From assembly GCF_003337415.1 (NCBI RefSeq), contig NZ_QPJT01000003.1, positions 124,001-188,000 on the forward strand: 64,000 nt of DNA, written 5' to 3'. A program made the translations under genes and the position numbers. The notes beneath the pieces were generated by a model, which saw nothing but the letters and a program-made list of their open reading frames with translations, searched no databases and was not told the origin of the DNA. This DNA comes from Anaerobacterium chartisolvens (GTDB taxonomy: Bacteria; Bacillota; Clostridia; Acetivibrionales; DSM-27016). Of this stretch, positions 10,292 to 18,158 are shown piece after piece (position 1 is the stretch's first letter; every line of letters begins with the position of its first letter).

Positions 10292-10582
10292 ATGTTCAAT
10301 ATAGAATCGTATTCCATTGGGGTTTTTATTGTAATTTTAATATCTGGCTGTGTTGTAAATTTTATAAGGCAGCATTACATAATTCAGTTGACCGGAATAG
10401 CGGTGCTTTTTACAGGTACGGTTTTGCGTCTTGCACATTTTGTAAACACTAATATGTATACCAGCTTAATAGATGCATATAACATTTCCCTTCCCATGCT
10501 TTCGGGAATTTCTGCCTGTCTTGTCAGCATGGCATTAGGATTCTGGATATTCCCCGTCGTACGTAAAAAAAGACTAAAGTAA
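10292..10582 (+). CDS. Small hydrophobic membrane protein
   Basis: 96-residue protein with three hydrophobic stretches (SIGVFIVILISGCVV, IIQLTGIAVLFTGTV, LPMLSGISACLVSMALGFW) and a basic C-terminus (VRKKRLK). I do not recognise a family. The ATG is preceded by AGAAGGA with a slightly long spacing. It sits between the 3D-domain gene and the amidase gene. Its stop codon falls inside the first unit of a 16-bp tandem repeat. Confidence 0.7.
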   Translation: MFNIESYSIGVFIVILISGCVVNFIRQHYIIQLTGIAVLFTGTVLRLAHFVNTNMYTSLIDAYNISLPMLSGISACLVSMALGFWIFPVVRKKRLK

Positions 10583-10636
10583 TTTATTACTAAAGTAATT
10601 TATTACTAAAGTAATTTATATTCAAGTAATTTATCC
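10573..10636 (+). repeat. Four tandem 16-bp units
   Basis: Units ACTAAAGTAATTTATT at 10573 and 10589, ACTAAAGTAATTTATA at 10605 and a degenerate TTCAAGTAATTTATCC at 10621. The first unit contains the stop codon of the preceding small gene. It looks like replication slippage; no function is visible. Confidence 0.9.
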
Positions 10637-10788
10637 CAAACGCGTCTTCAACATCAGTAATTATCGGCATGTAAAAAATTACATGAAGGATTCGGCTTCT
10701 TTTTATCGAAATATTATGTTAACCTGTTTGTGAATCCTTATTCGTAATGGACAGGATTACTGATATTTTTGGAGGTGATTTTTCGGCG

Positions 10789-11817
10789 GTGAAAACTAAG
10801 AGGTCATTTTTATTACTTATTGTGCTTTGCTTGCTGACCGCAGTATTATACCCCCAATTTACCGAAGCGGCGTCCACCTATTATAAATCAAGCGCGGTAA
10901 TATTTGCAAACGGACAAAAGCTAAGCCTTGAAAGACAGCCTGTGAATGTCAACGGAAGGGTGCTTGTGCCTGCGAGGACTGTATTTTCAAAGCTGGGGGC
11001 AAGAATTGACTGGTATTCTTCGAACGGAAAGGTTCATGTGGTTACCGGCAATAAAAAAGTAGAATTGCAAATGGGAAGCAGCAGCATAAGCGTTAACGGC
11101 TTAAGCACAAAAATGGACACCTACCCCGTTCTTGTAAGCGGTACTGTTATGGTGCCCTTGAGGCAGGTGGCAGAAGCCCTTGGAGCAGAACTTAAAGTCA
11201 GCGGCTCCAACATAGACATAGTATTTCGTGGAGGGCCGCAGCAGGACGGCAAAATGCAGGGGTATAAAGTGGTTATAGACGCAGGTCATGGAGGCTCAAA
11301 TCCCGGAGCGGTGGTTGGAAAAACTACCGAGGCGTCACTGAACCTGGATATAGCCAAGAGGCTTAACGGGCTTTTGACAAAAGAAGGAATAACAACGTAC
11401 ATGACAAGAGAAAAGAATGTCGATGTGGGGCTGTACGACAGATCAGGACTTGCGAACAAGGTGAATGCCGATCTGCTTATAAGCATACACAACAACACAC
11501 ATTCCAACACAAGTATTTCAGGAAGCATGAGCCTGTATTATCCCAGCAGCAGCAAAACAAACGGAAAGCTTACCTCAAAGGGCTTTGCGTCAATAGTACA
11601 GAATAAATTAACCGGTACGCTGGGTACGAAGGATTTAGGAATAATTGAGCGTACAAATCTGGCTGTCTTGAGGACGGCAAATATGCCTGCGGTTATAGCT
11701 GAGGTGGCATACATGACTAACAGCAAGGAGCTTGCAAAGCTGAATACCTCCGAGTACAGGCAGTCTGCGGCTCAAGCATTAAGGGATGCCATAATCGAGG
11801 CACTGAACAAAATATAA
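10789..11817 (+). CDS. Secreted N-acetylmuramoyl-L-alanine amidase with copper-amine-oxidase-like N-domain
   Basis: Cuts the bond between N-acetylmuramic acid and L-Ala in peptidoglycan. It has a signal peptide (MKTKRSFLLLIVLCLLTAVL...EAAS), then a stalk domain of the Cu-amine-oxidase-N type (GQKLSLERQPVNVNGRVLVPARTV, and a second VSGTVMVPLRQVAEALGA), then an Amidase_3 domain with the zinc ligands in VVIDAGHGGSNPGA, the Glu in TEASLNLDIAKR and HNN in SIHNNTHSN, plus AEVAYMTN. GTG 10789 is favoured because GGAGGTGAT (10771-10779) precedes it. The in-frame ATG at 10747 has no ribosome site and would spoil the signal peptide. A terminator follows. Confidence 0.9.
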   Translation: MKTKRSFLLLIVLCLLTAVLYPQFTEAASTYYKSSAVIFANGQKLSLERQPVNVNGRVLVPARTVFSKLGARIDWYSSNGKVHVVTGNKKVELQMGSSSISVNGLSTKMDTYPVLVSGTVMVPLRQVAEALGAELKVSGSNIDIVFRGGPQQDGKMQGYKVVIDAGHGGSNPGAVVGKTTEASLNLDIAKRLNGLLTKEGITTYMTREKNVDVGLYDRSGLANKVNADLLISIHNNTHSNTSISGSMSLYYPSSSKTNGKLTSKGFASIVQNKLTGTLGTKDLGIIERTNLAVLRTANMPAVIAEVAYMTNSKELAKLNTSEYRQSAAQALRDAIIEALNKI

Positions 11818-11838
11818 AAAATACTGAAGATAAATCCT

Positions 11839-11877
11839 GCGCAGAAACCTTTCTTAGGTGGTCTGCGCTTTTTTTTT
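11839..11877 (+). terminator. Rho-independent terminator after the amidase gene
   Basis: GCGCAGAAACC (11839-11849) pairs imperfectly with GGTGGTCTGCGC (11857-11868), followed by nine Ts. Confidence 0.8.
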
Positions 11878-12025
11878 AAATAAAACAATTGATTTTTAAA
11901 TCAGAAGAGTGTATAATGTAAGGATATAAATATATTTAACAAAAATACATTAAATCACAAGTATATATTATCACAAAAATATATTTCTGTCAATAGGGGA
12001 TTTTAATTATTTTTATTTTATACAT

Positions 12026-12230
12026 TATATATGCAGCGATAAAGATTTTACATGGAGGATATAACTTAATGGAAGAAATTTTTTTGACCCGTAAGGAATA
12101 CATCTAAGAAAAGCGCCTGATGACATACCCGTGAGACATTTCCCCGCAAGGCGTCTTTTCGTTGCTATTAAAAATTTCTGTAAGCAATTATATCCTCCAT
12201 GTTTGTAAAATCTTTATCGCGTCCTATATA
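12026..12230 (+). mobile_element. MITE copy A (full length, ~205 bp)
   Basis: The ends carry TATATA followed after 3-4 bases by the inverted repeat GCGATAAAGATTTTACA, continuing (after an optional AAACA) into TGGAGGATATAA on both sides. The centre holds a conserved 12-codon frame (ATG 12070) behind GGAGG, and a hairpin made by AAAAGCGCCT and AGGCGTCTTTT. A near-identical copy lies inverted at 43974-44179 and a centre-deleted one at 35193-35289. It fills most of the 434-bp gap before the next gene and ends about 20 bp before that gene's start. Bases 11878-12025 hold nothing I recognise. Confidence 0.85.
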
Positions 12231-12251
12231 AATGCTTTGGAGGTGACCATC

Positions 12252-12740
12252 ATGACGTTTGATTTAATGCTGTTTTCTGGCGGCCTATTGGAAAAACAGG
12301 CTGTTTCGGAAATAATAAAATGCAATGAAATTACACTGCGCTACGGATTAGTTTTATCGGAGCAGCAGGCAAGGGAGCTGGCAGAGACGCGGAAGGACTC
12401 TCTCAAGAGCAGCGGAAGGATAGAGTTTGGCGGAGGTGTTATAGATAAGCTCATCCTTGAGTTTTGCGATTCCCCTTATATCTTTCAGAGTAATTATACA
12501 GAGGTAATGCACGAGCTGATAGAAATATTTTATTACTACAAAAATGAAACGCTTGACCTGATGAGCGATGATGAGTTAATCAGCTTTATGAAAAGCTGCT
12601 TCGACGGGAAATGTCAGGGCTCACTTGATCTGCTGAAGATGAGGGAGCTTGAAAGAATGGCCCGCAATATAAGATTCGGCTATGATCCCGGGCATCGGGA
12701 CGAAGAGGATGCGGAGGAGGATGAGGATGAGCAATATTGA
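12252..12740 (+). CDS. Conserved hypothetical protein, DUF6323-like
   Basis: 162-residue protein beginning MTFDLMLFSGGLLEKQAVSEIIKCNEITLRYGLVLSEQQA, with GRIEFGGGVIDKLILEFCDSPYI in the middle and an acidic end (EEDAEEDEDEQY). From memory this fits DUF6323, which often precedes a DUF6179 gene; I cannot confirm it here. Function is unknown. ATG 12252 follows GGAGGTGACC. The frame stays open upstream into the MITE, but that extension is MITE sequence and is unlikely to be translated. The gene overlaps the next one by 14 bp, implying coupled translation. Confidence 0.75.
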   Translation: MTFDLMLFSGGLLEKQAVSEIIKCNEITLRYGLVLSEQQARELAETRKDSLKSSGRIEFGGGVIDKLILEFCDSPYIFQSNYTEVMHELIEIFYYYKNETLDLMSDDELISFMKSCFDGKCQGSLDLLKMRELERMARNIRFGYDPGHRDEEDAEEDEDEQY

Positions 12741-14088
12741 GAGATCCCGCTTAATTAATGAGGAACTGCTGAGCGGAGAGTTCTATTTCCAGTCTCTGGT
12801 TGAGCAGGCCTTCCGGCAGGGACTTATTGACGATCGTGCTATGGAAGGCATTCAAATGCAGAGCATACGGCTTTTGGCCGAGAGGACGGAGCGATTCAAC
12901 CAGGGTGACAGCAGCTCGGTAAAAATAGAGAAGGCACAGTCTATTATGATTTCCAATTTCTATACCATGAGCGTATATTTAAAATCTCTGCCCGATGCTG
13001 ACGCGGCTGTTGCAGAGGTTACAAGCACACCCATTTCGGAAATATATAAGAAAGGAAGGAGAATGCTTGACATAAAGCTTCATTCCGCAAAGCATTTTTA
13101 TTCCATTGTGTGCCGCAATAAAATACAGACACCCAATCATGATTACAATGCTACAATAGATGAAGGCATAAAGAGCTTTTTTTATACCTATGATACCGAT
13201 TTTGCGGCGCATGAGATTATACCCGTTATTGATTATCCATTAAGCACTGCTGTTACAGATTTGGCGGGGCTTGAATACATACAGAGGTATCTTGGGAATT
13301 TACAGCTCGAAAACCTGTTCTGCTCAAGGTTTGATGCCGCTGCAATACACCGGGTTATGCTGGGATATGATACAGGCTACGGAGAGCTGCTGATTAACAT
13401 TTATCAGCAGGTGCTGTCCGAGGCTTTGGGGTGTGCGCTTCTATGCAAGAATATTCAGGAGCTCTATATCTCACACTGTGATACACAAAAGCTGGAGCAC
13501 CTTTTTGCTGGAAAATCCAAGGAAGAAATACATTGCCTTGTTTCGGACGCGGCTTTTGCTCTCTGCAGGACTTTAGGCATTACCAACGACGGTTTGCAAA
13601 AATATATCCTCGCGACCTTGCATGAGATATCGTCAAGAGTATATAACGCAGCCGGAAGCGGCGCTCTTTCAAGGGTGATTGTTATTCCACAGCAGCCGGA
13701 CTGCAGTGAGCCTTTGCGTTATTCTGCGGGAGAAAAAATGGATGATGAGAAATACCGCGGGCTCATTGATGAAATACTGCAGTGCAGATATGCCCAAGAC
13801 AAGCTTGAAATTATTAAAAATAATATAAGCTCGCTGGAGGATATTGAGGATGTACTTGTTGATGCGGAATTGGATGAAACCGAAGCCTTTGAGGTTTTAA
13901 AGCTGCTTGGAGAGGCAGAGCTTTCGGTATTGGCCGGGCGTCACCTATATGGCATGGAGGTTGGGGCAGCCGATTGCTCCGACAGGGAAAAAAGACTTCA
14001 GCAGTATTTGTCGGGCTATTTATCAGGACTGCCTTGTGAAATCCAGAAGGAGATTAAAAGGCTTGCAGGCAGAATAAAGGAGGTCTAG
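12727..14088 (+). CDS. Conserved hypothetical protein, DUF6179-like
   Basis: 453-residue mainly helical soluble protein (MSNIERSRLINEELLSGEFYFQSLVEQAFRQG). There is no signal peptide, no membrane helix and no nucleotide-binding motif. It pairs with the preceding gene, overlapping it by 14 bp, which suits the DUF6323-DUF6179 pairing; the family name is a recollection, not a search result. ATG 12727 is chosen because AGGAGG lies six bases upstream; longer frames from 12682 read through that site. The two proteins probably act together, but there is no clue to the process. A short palindrome (14086-14101) covers the stop codon. Confidence 0.75.
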   Translation: MSNIERSRLINEELLSGEFYFQSLVEQAFRQGLIDDRAMEGIQMQSIRLLAERTERFNQGDSSSVKIEKAQSIMISNFYTMSVYLKSLPDADAAVAEVTSTPISEIYKKGRRMLDIKLHSAKHFYSIVCRNKIQTPNHDYNATIDEGIKSFFYTYDTDFAAHEIIPVIDYPLSTAVTDLAGLEYIQRYLGNLQLENLFCSRFDAAAIHRVMLGYDTGYGELLINIYQQVLSEALGCALLCKNIQELYISHCDTQKLEHLFAGKSKEEIHCLVSDAAFALCRTLGITNDGLQKYILATLHEISSRVYNAAGSGALSRVIVIPQQPDCSEPLRYSAGEKMDDEKYRGLIDEILQCRYAQDKLEIIKNNISSLEDIEDVLVDAELDETEAFEVLKLLGEAELSVLAGRHLYGMEVGAADCSDREKRLQQYLSGYLSGLPCEIQKEIKRLAGRIKEV

Positions 14089-14186
14089 GCCAACTGGCCT
14101 AAGCCAATAATTACAATATATATTGATTATATAATAAAATATATTTATAATAGTGCGGAGAGGCTGCTTTTTTAAGGAGGGTCATA

Positions 14187-14603
14187 ATGAAAATTGCTGT
14201 AATAGACGGTCAGGGAGGTGGAATAGGCAGGGCTGTTGTTGAAAAAATACGCAAGGTGCTGCCTCCCGAAACTCAGGTGATAGCACTTGGAACAAATGCG
14301 ATGGCTACAATGGTGATGCTGAAGGCAGGTGCCAATGAAGGTGCTTCGGGAGAAAACGCCGTAATACATAATTCCACAAGGGCTGACATTATCATAGGGG
14401 CAGTGGGAATAATTGTGGCCAATTCAATGATGGGGGAGCTGACCCCCGGCATGGCAAGAGCGATAGCGGAGTCTCCCGCAAGGAAATACCTTATTCCCCT
14501 TAACAGATGCAATGTCGAAATAGTAGGGGTCAAAAGCGAGCCCTTGCCCTATTATATAGATGAAGCTGTTTCAATGGTGAAAAAGCACATTTTAGGTTTC
14601 TAA
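14187..14603 (+). CDS. DUF3842 family protein
   Basis: 138-residue protein with a Rossmann-like start, MKIAVIDGQGGGIGRAVVEKI, followed by VIALGTNAMATMVMLKAGANEGASGENAV, the DUF3842 pattern. The glycine-rich loop suggests nucleotide binding, which is inference. The ATG is preceded by AAGGAGGGTC. It stands alone between the DUF6179-like gene and a minus-strand gene. Confidence 0.88.
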   Translation: MKIAVIDGQGGGIGRAVVEKIRKVLPPETQVIALGTNAMATMVMLKAGANEGASGENAVIHNSTRADIIIGAVGIIVANSMMGELTPGMARAIAESPARKYLIPLNRCNVEIVGVKSEPLPYYIDEAVSMVKKHILGF

Positions 14604-14648
14604 AACGTATTTGGGGCTTTTGGAATAGCCGGCCGGTGCATTTACCCG

Positions 14649-14861
14649 CTACTGGAGCATATAAAAAAAGCCCGAAAGGTTTTCGTGAAGCTCGTCAGGG
14701 TCTATCTTGCCTCTTTGGACATCCCTGTATATGTCGTTATAAACCGCATAGGCCCTCTCCATGTGCTGCTTTTGATCTAAGGAAAGCTGCGGGTTTCTTA
14801 TAAATGCGTCTATATCGTCGATATATCCTTTTATTATCTCAATTTTCTGCTGGTCTGTCAT
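14649..14861 (-). CDS. Small helical protein of unknown function
   Basis: 70-residue polar, helix-rich protein (MTDQQKIEIIKGYIDDIDAFIRNPQLSLDQKQHMERAY). No family is recognised. Reality is supported by a good ribosome site on the minus strand (TTGGAGGAATTGG before the ATG) and by charged, non-repetitive composition. It is convergent to DUF3842 and lies downstream of the minus-strand HAD gene, 130 bp away. Confidence 0.65.
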   Translation of the reverse strand: MTDQQKIEIIKGYIDDIDAFIRNPQLSLDQKQHMERAYAVYNDIYRDVQRGKIDPDELHENLSGFFYMLQ

Positions 14862-14994
14862 AAGCCAATTCCTCCAAAAATAATTGTTATTAATATTTTA
14901 ACCCGCGCACGACATAATTATCATGCAAAACATGACAATTATAGGATGTATAAAATAAATATGAAGAGAGAGGAAGACAGGGGTGAGTATTTCA

Positions 14995-15657
14995 TCACAT
15001 GCGCATGGAGGATTTTACAATGTCTGCAAGCTGCTGCGGTGACATTATATGGAAGTCGGGAGAGTGTTTAAGAATATCGGGTTTTGGGAAAATAGTCCAG
15101 TCAACAACAACCGTTTTTATACCAGCGTTTTTACCGCACAATATATCATACGGGCTGTCTCCTACCATAAGAGCCTCATCCGCCGTACCCTTCAGTGCTT
15201 CCAGAGCTTTAAGCGCAGGCTCGGGATGGGGCTTGTTGTTTTTTATGTCATAGGCGCTTATAATTACGTCAATAAACTGCTCCATGCCGAAGCGCTTAAG
15301 GCCGTGCTCTATCCCTCCGCGGCCCTTTGCGGAAACTACCGCTGTTTTGCAGCCCAGCTCCCGAAGGCTGTTAAGCATTTGCCGGATGCCGGGGAATTCA
15401 TATATCATGCTGTCCTGCCGTGACTTATAAAACTCCTTATAAAAAAGAACCATTTCTTCATACTGTGAGGGTGATAAAAGCCTCATCTGATCGTCTAGGT
15501 ATTTTCCCAGAATGGAATTCAGTTCGGCGTCCGAAAGTTCTCTTCCGAGAAATGTTTTGCAGGTTTCCCGTAAAGCAAGTATAATTAGCTCGTTTGTATC
15601 GACCAGTGTACCGTCAAAATCAAAAAGAATATATTTATAAGAGCTGCCGTTAAGCAT
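14995..15657 (-). CDS. HAD-superfamily phosphatase (PpaX / phosphoglycolate phosphatase type)
   Basis: 220 residues. The HAD motifs are in order: DFDGTLVDT (residues ~13-21, nucleophile and acid Asp), VVSAKGRGG in the position of motif II (Ser/Thr), KPHPEPALKAL with the motif III Lys, and MVGDSPYDILCGKNAG with the motif IV Asp. The cap region is helical (subclass I). Relatives hydrolyse pyrophosphate or phosphoglycolate; the substrate cannot be settled from the sequence. GGAGGTGATTTG precedes the ATG on the minus strand. Confidence 0.88.
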   Translation of the reverse strand: MLNGSSYKYILFDFDGTLVDTNELIILALRETCKTFLGRELSDAELNSILGKYLDDQMRLLSPSQYEEMVLFYKEFYKSRQDSMIYEFPGIRQMLNSLRELGCKTAVVSAKGRGGIEHGLKRFGMEQFIDVIISAYDIKNNKPHPEPALKALEALKGTADEALMVGDSPYDILCGKNAGIKTVVVDWTIFPKPDILKHSPDFHIMSPQQLADIVKSSMRM

Positions 15658-15698
15658 TTAGCAAATCACCTCCAGGCTTATTATAGCACAAATACCGA

Positions 15699-15723
15699 TT
15701 GATATAGAAGCATTATGTGCTAT
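15699..15723 (+). repeat. 25-bp direct repeat, left copy (upstream of the chemoreceptor)
   Basis: Perfectly matches 18069-18093. Both copies start TTGATATAGAAG and end TTATGTGCTAT. The pair brackets the chemoreceptor gene. In this copy a TTGATA / TATGCT pair could still act as a weak promoter. Confidence 0.9.
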
Positions 15724-15759
15724 GCTCTTTGTCACTTGCCAGTATTTTTTGATTTAATC

Positions 15760-15787
15760 TAAATTTTTATATCATCTCTGCCGATAT
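15760..15787 (+). promoter_or_regulatory. Sigma-D (sigma-28) type promoter for the chemoreceptor
   Basis: TAAA (15760-15763), 16 bp, then GCCGATAT (15780-15787). This matches the Firmicute motility sigma consensus TAAA-N15/16-GCCGATAT at every position. It lies ~210 bp before the chemoreceptor start; the rest of that leader is AT-rich with no further feature I recognise. Confidence 0.8.
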
Positions 15788-15997
15788 GTTAAATAGTCGC
15801 AAATGCAGTAATAGAAAGGTTTTAAAAAAATACAAATTCTATATTTGAGCAAAGGTCTAAAATTTTTTAATGTAAGTGATTATCAGGATTTACATATTTT
15901 TCGGCTGCAACGTTTATGCAATATATAATAAACCTGCAATTTCAGTAAAGTTTAAGAAAATAAACACAAAAAATTCTATTTCGGGAGGAACTATTGT

Positions 15998-17989
15998 ATG
16001 CAGCTATTACACACAATAAGATTTAGATTACTGGTTTTTATGCTATGTGTCACACTCATCCCTCTTATCAGTCTTGCCGTATTCCAACTGTACAGGTACC
16101 ATTCAAGCGTATACCTAAACGTTATAGAAAATGGGACAAACATAGCCGACATATGCTCCATACAAATGGATACATGGGTAAAATCCAGAGCGGAGCAGCT
16201 GCAAGGAATATTTAAAGAAAATCCGCAGTTTGAAAGCATGGATAAGGATGAAATAGGCAAGGTTTTAAAGGTAGTTAAGGACAGTGACCCTGAAATACTG
16301 GTGTTTACCCTAATGGATGATAAAGGTATATCAAGTGACGGAATAGACGCTTCGACATCCGACCTTTTCGCTAAGCCCAGAGATACAAAAGAATTATTTA
16401 TATCAGAGCCAACAATAAATGAAAATTCCAACAACAGGGCAAATATTGCACTAGCACTGCCTATGTACTATGGTAATTATTTTAAAGGAGTATTATTCAG
16501 CGGCACATATCTGGATGAAATGAAAAATATGCTGGGACAAGTAAAATTTGGTGAGACAGGAAGAGTAACTGTTTTAAGTTCCAAAGGAAATATTATTTTT
16601 AATGAGGATGACGCTCTGGGAGGTAAAAATTATAGAGATGTCTATGAAAAAAGCCCTGATATGCTGAAAAAGTTAGAAGATATTGTATATAAAGAAGAGT
16701 CAGGTGACATTTCGTACATAGACACATCAGGAAGGAAAATGCTGACGGTGTTTTCTACAGTTTCATCTACCGGGTGGAAGGTATTGGTGGAAGAGCCTTA
16801 TGAAGAGGCATATTCAGACCTTCACAGCACAAGGATGATGGTTATAATTTTAATCTCTGCAGTTGTGTGTGTGTTAATTGTACTTTCTGTGCTTGTGGCA
16901 AAAAGCGTGTCAAAGCCAATCAGGGCTGCTTCCGAGCATATGGATGAAATTGCAAAAGCTGATTTCACAAAAAGTGTATCTCAAAGCTCTCTTAAAAGGC
17001 AGGATGAAATAGGGGCTCTGTCAAGATCCTTGGATGTTCAGATTAAAACGTTTCGGTCTCTTTTACACAATGTAATTGCTGAAACAAGCGAGGTAATGAA
17101 TAATGTCTCGAGTTCGTCACAGCATTTGAGTGAGTTGGCAGCTCAAATTGAGGAGGTATCTGCAACTACAGAGGAAATGTCTGCCAGTATGGAGGAGACT
17201 GCCGCCTCCACGCAGGAAATGAGTGCCACCTCTGAGGAAATAGAGGCTGCTGTCGGCTCAATAGCCATGAAATCAAAAAACGGCTCTAAAATTGTAGATG
17301 AAATAGGCAGACGGGCAGAGGAACTGAAAGGAAATGCCGTTATAGCCCAGAAATCTACTGAGGATGTCTGTAGAGAGATTGAGCATGATATGAGGGAGTC
17401 TATTAAAAAATCAAAGGCTGTGGAGGAGATAGGTGTGCTGACAGCCTCCATTCTGGAAATCACATCACAAACCAACCTGCTTGCTCTAAATGCTGCAATA
17501 GAAGCAGCAAGGGCGGGCGAGGCAGGCAAAGGGTTTGCTGTAGTTGCAGAGGAAATTCGCAAACTGGCCGATGATTCCAAGAATATAGCCGGCAAGATCC
17601 AGAGCTTTACCAATATTCTTATCGGATCGGTTGAGGAATTAGCCGGCAGCTCGGAAAAGGCATTGTCATTTATTGATACAACAGTGATAAAGGGCTACAG
17701 GGATATGGTGGAAATCGGAGAGCAATATTCAAAGGATGCCGAGTATATAAGAGAGCTTATTAATGATTTCAGCCTTACCTCAGAAAACCTGTCTTCATCA
17801 ATGGAGATTATGGTAAATTCTATAAGCAGTGTAACCAATGCCAATAATGAGGAAGCTGCCGGAATACAAAGCATTGCAGAAAAAGCATCGGATGTAATGC
17901 AAAAAACAAACGTAATACTTTCTTTGGTAAAGGATATGGAGGAGAATTCAAAGAGGCTTTCCCAAACTGTGGACAGGTTTAAAATATAG
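15998..17989 (+). CDS. Methyl-accepting chemotaxis protein
   Basis: 663-residue transmembrane chemoreceptor. An N-terminal helix (residues ~8-30) is followed by a ~240-residue extracytoplasmic Cache-type sensor, a second helix near 280-305 ([22 protein letters not shown]), a HAMP domain, then a long coiled-coil signalling domain with the conserved hairpin tip ([19 protein letters not shown] near residue 490). The serine/glutamate-rich stretch [25 protein letters not shown] carries likely methylation sites. The ligand is unknown. GGGAGG precedes the ATG. The sigma-D promoter upstream places it in the motility regulon. It is bracketed by a 25-bp direct repeat. Confidence 0.95.
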   Translation: MQLLHTIRFRLLVFMLCVTLIPLISLAVFQLYRYHSSVYLNVIENGTNIADICSIQMDTWVKSRAEQLQGIFKENPQFESMDKDEIGKVLKVVKDSDPEILVFTLMDDKGISSDGIDASTSDLFAKPRDTKELFISEPTINENSNNRANIALALPMYYGNYFKGVLFSGTYLDEMKNMLGQVKFGETGRVTVLSSKGNIIFNEDDALGGKNYRDVYEKSPDMLKKLEDIVYKEESGDISYIDTSGRKMLTVFSTVSSTGWKVLVEEPYEEAYSDLHSTRMMVIILISAVVCVLIVLSVLVAKSVSKPIRAASEHMDEIAKADFTKSVSQSSLKRQDEIGALSRSLDVQIKTFRSLLHNVIAETSEVMNNVSSSSQHLSELAAQIEEVSATTEEMSASMEETAASTQEMSATSEEIEAAVGSIAMKSKNGSKIVDEIGRRAEELKGNAVIAQKSTEDVCREIEHDMRESIKKSKAVEEIGVLTASILEITSQTNLLALNAAIEAARAGEAGKGFAVVAEEIRKLADDSKNIAGKIQSFTNILIGSVEELAGSSEKALSFIDTTVIKGYRDMVEIGEQYSKDAEYIRELINDFSLTSENLSSSMEIMVNSISSVTNANNEEAAGIQSIAEKASDVMQKTNVILSLVKDMEENSKRLSQTVDRFKI

Positions 17990-18020
17990 TTCGTTACCGC
18001 AATTCCATAATGCTTTCAAA

Positions 18021-18059
18021 GAAAATCCGTGTCCTAATGGGCGGGGATTTTTCTTTTTT
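18021..18059 (+). terminator. Likely terminator after the chemoreceptor gene
   Basis: GAAAATCC (18021-18028) pairs with GGATTTTTC (18045-18053), followed by a T-run to 18059. Confidence 0.5.
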
Positions 18060-18068
18060 GCCTTCGGG

Positions 18069-18096
18069 TTGATATAGAAGCATTATGTGCTATAAT
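18069..18096 (+). promoter_or_regulatory. Sigma-A promoter of mutS2 within the right copy of the 25-bp repeat
   Basis: TTGATA (18069-18074), 16-bp spacer, TATAAT (18091-18096). The first 25 bases are the direct repeat shared with 15699-15723; the promoter -10 box runs three bases past the repeat end. Confidence 0.75.
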
Positions 18097-18158
18097 TATT
18101 AAGAATAGGAATAATAATCGGTAAGCAGTATTGCTAAACAAGAAAGGTAACCCTATCT

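Noticed and set aside
10747-10788. Start of the amidase gene at ATG 10747
   Set aside because: No ribosome site and it would put polar residues before the signal peptide; GTG 10789 has GGAGGTGAT upstream.
12026-12230. Riboswitch or attenuator ahead of the DUF6323-like gene
   Set aside because: The long inverted repeats recur elsewhere in both orientations with TATATA ends, which fits a MITE rather than a cis-regulator.
12162-12251. Start of the DUF6323-like gene at 12162
   Set aside because: Those codons are MITE sequence; ATG 12252 has a strong ribosome site directly upstream.
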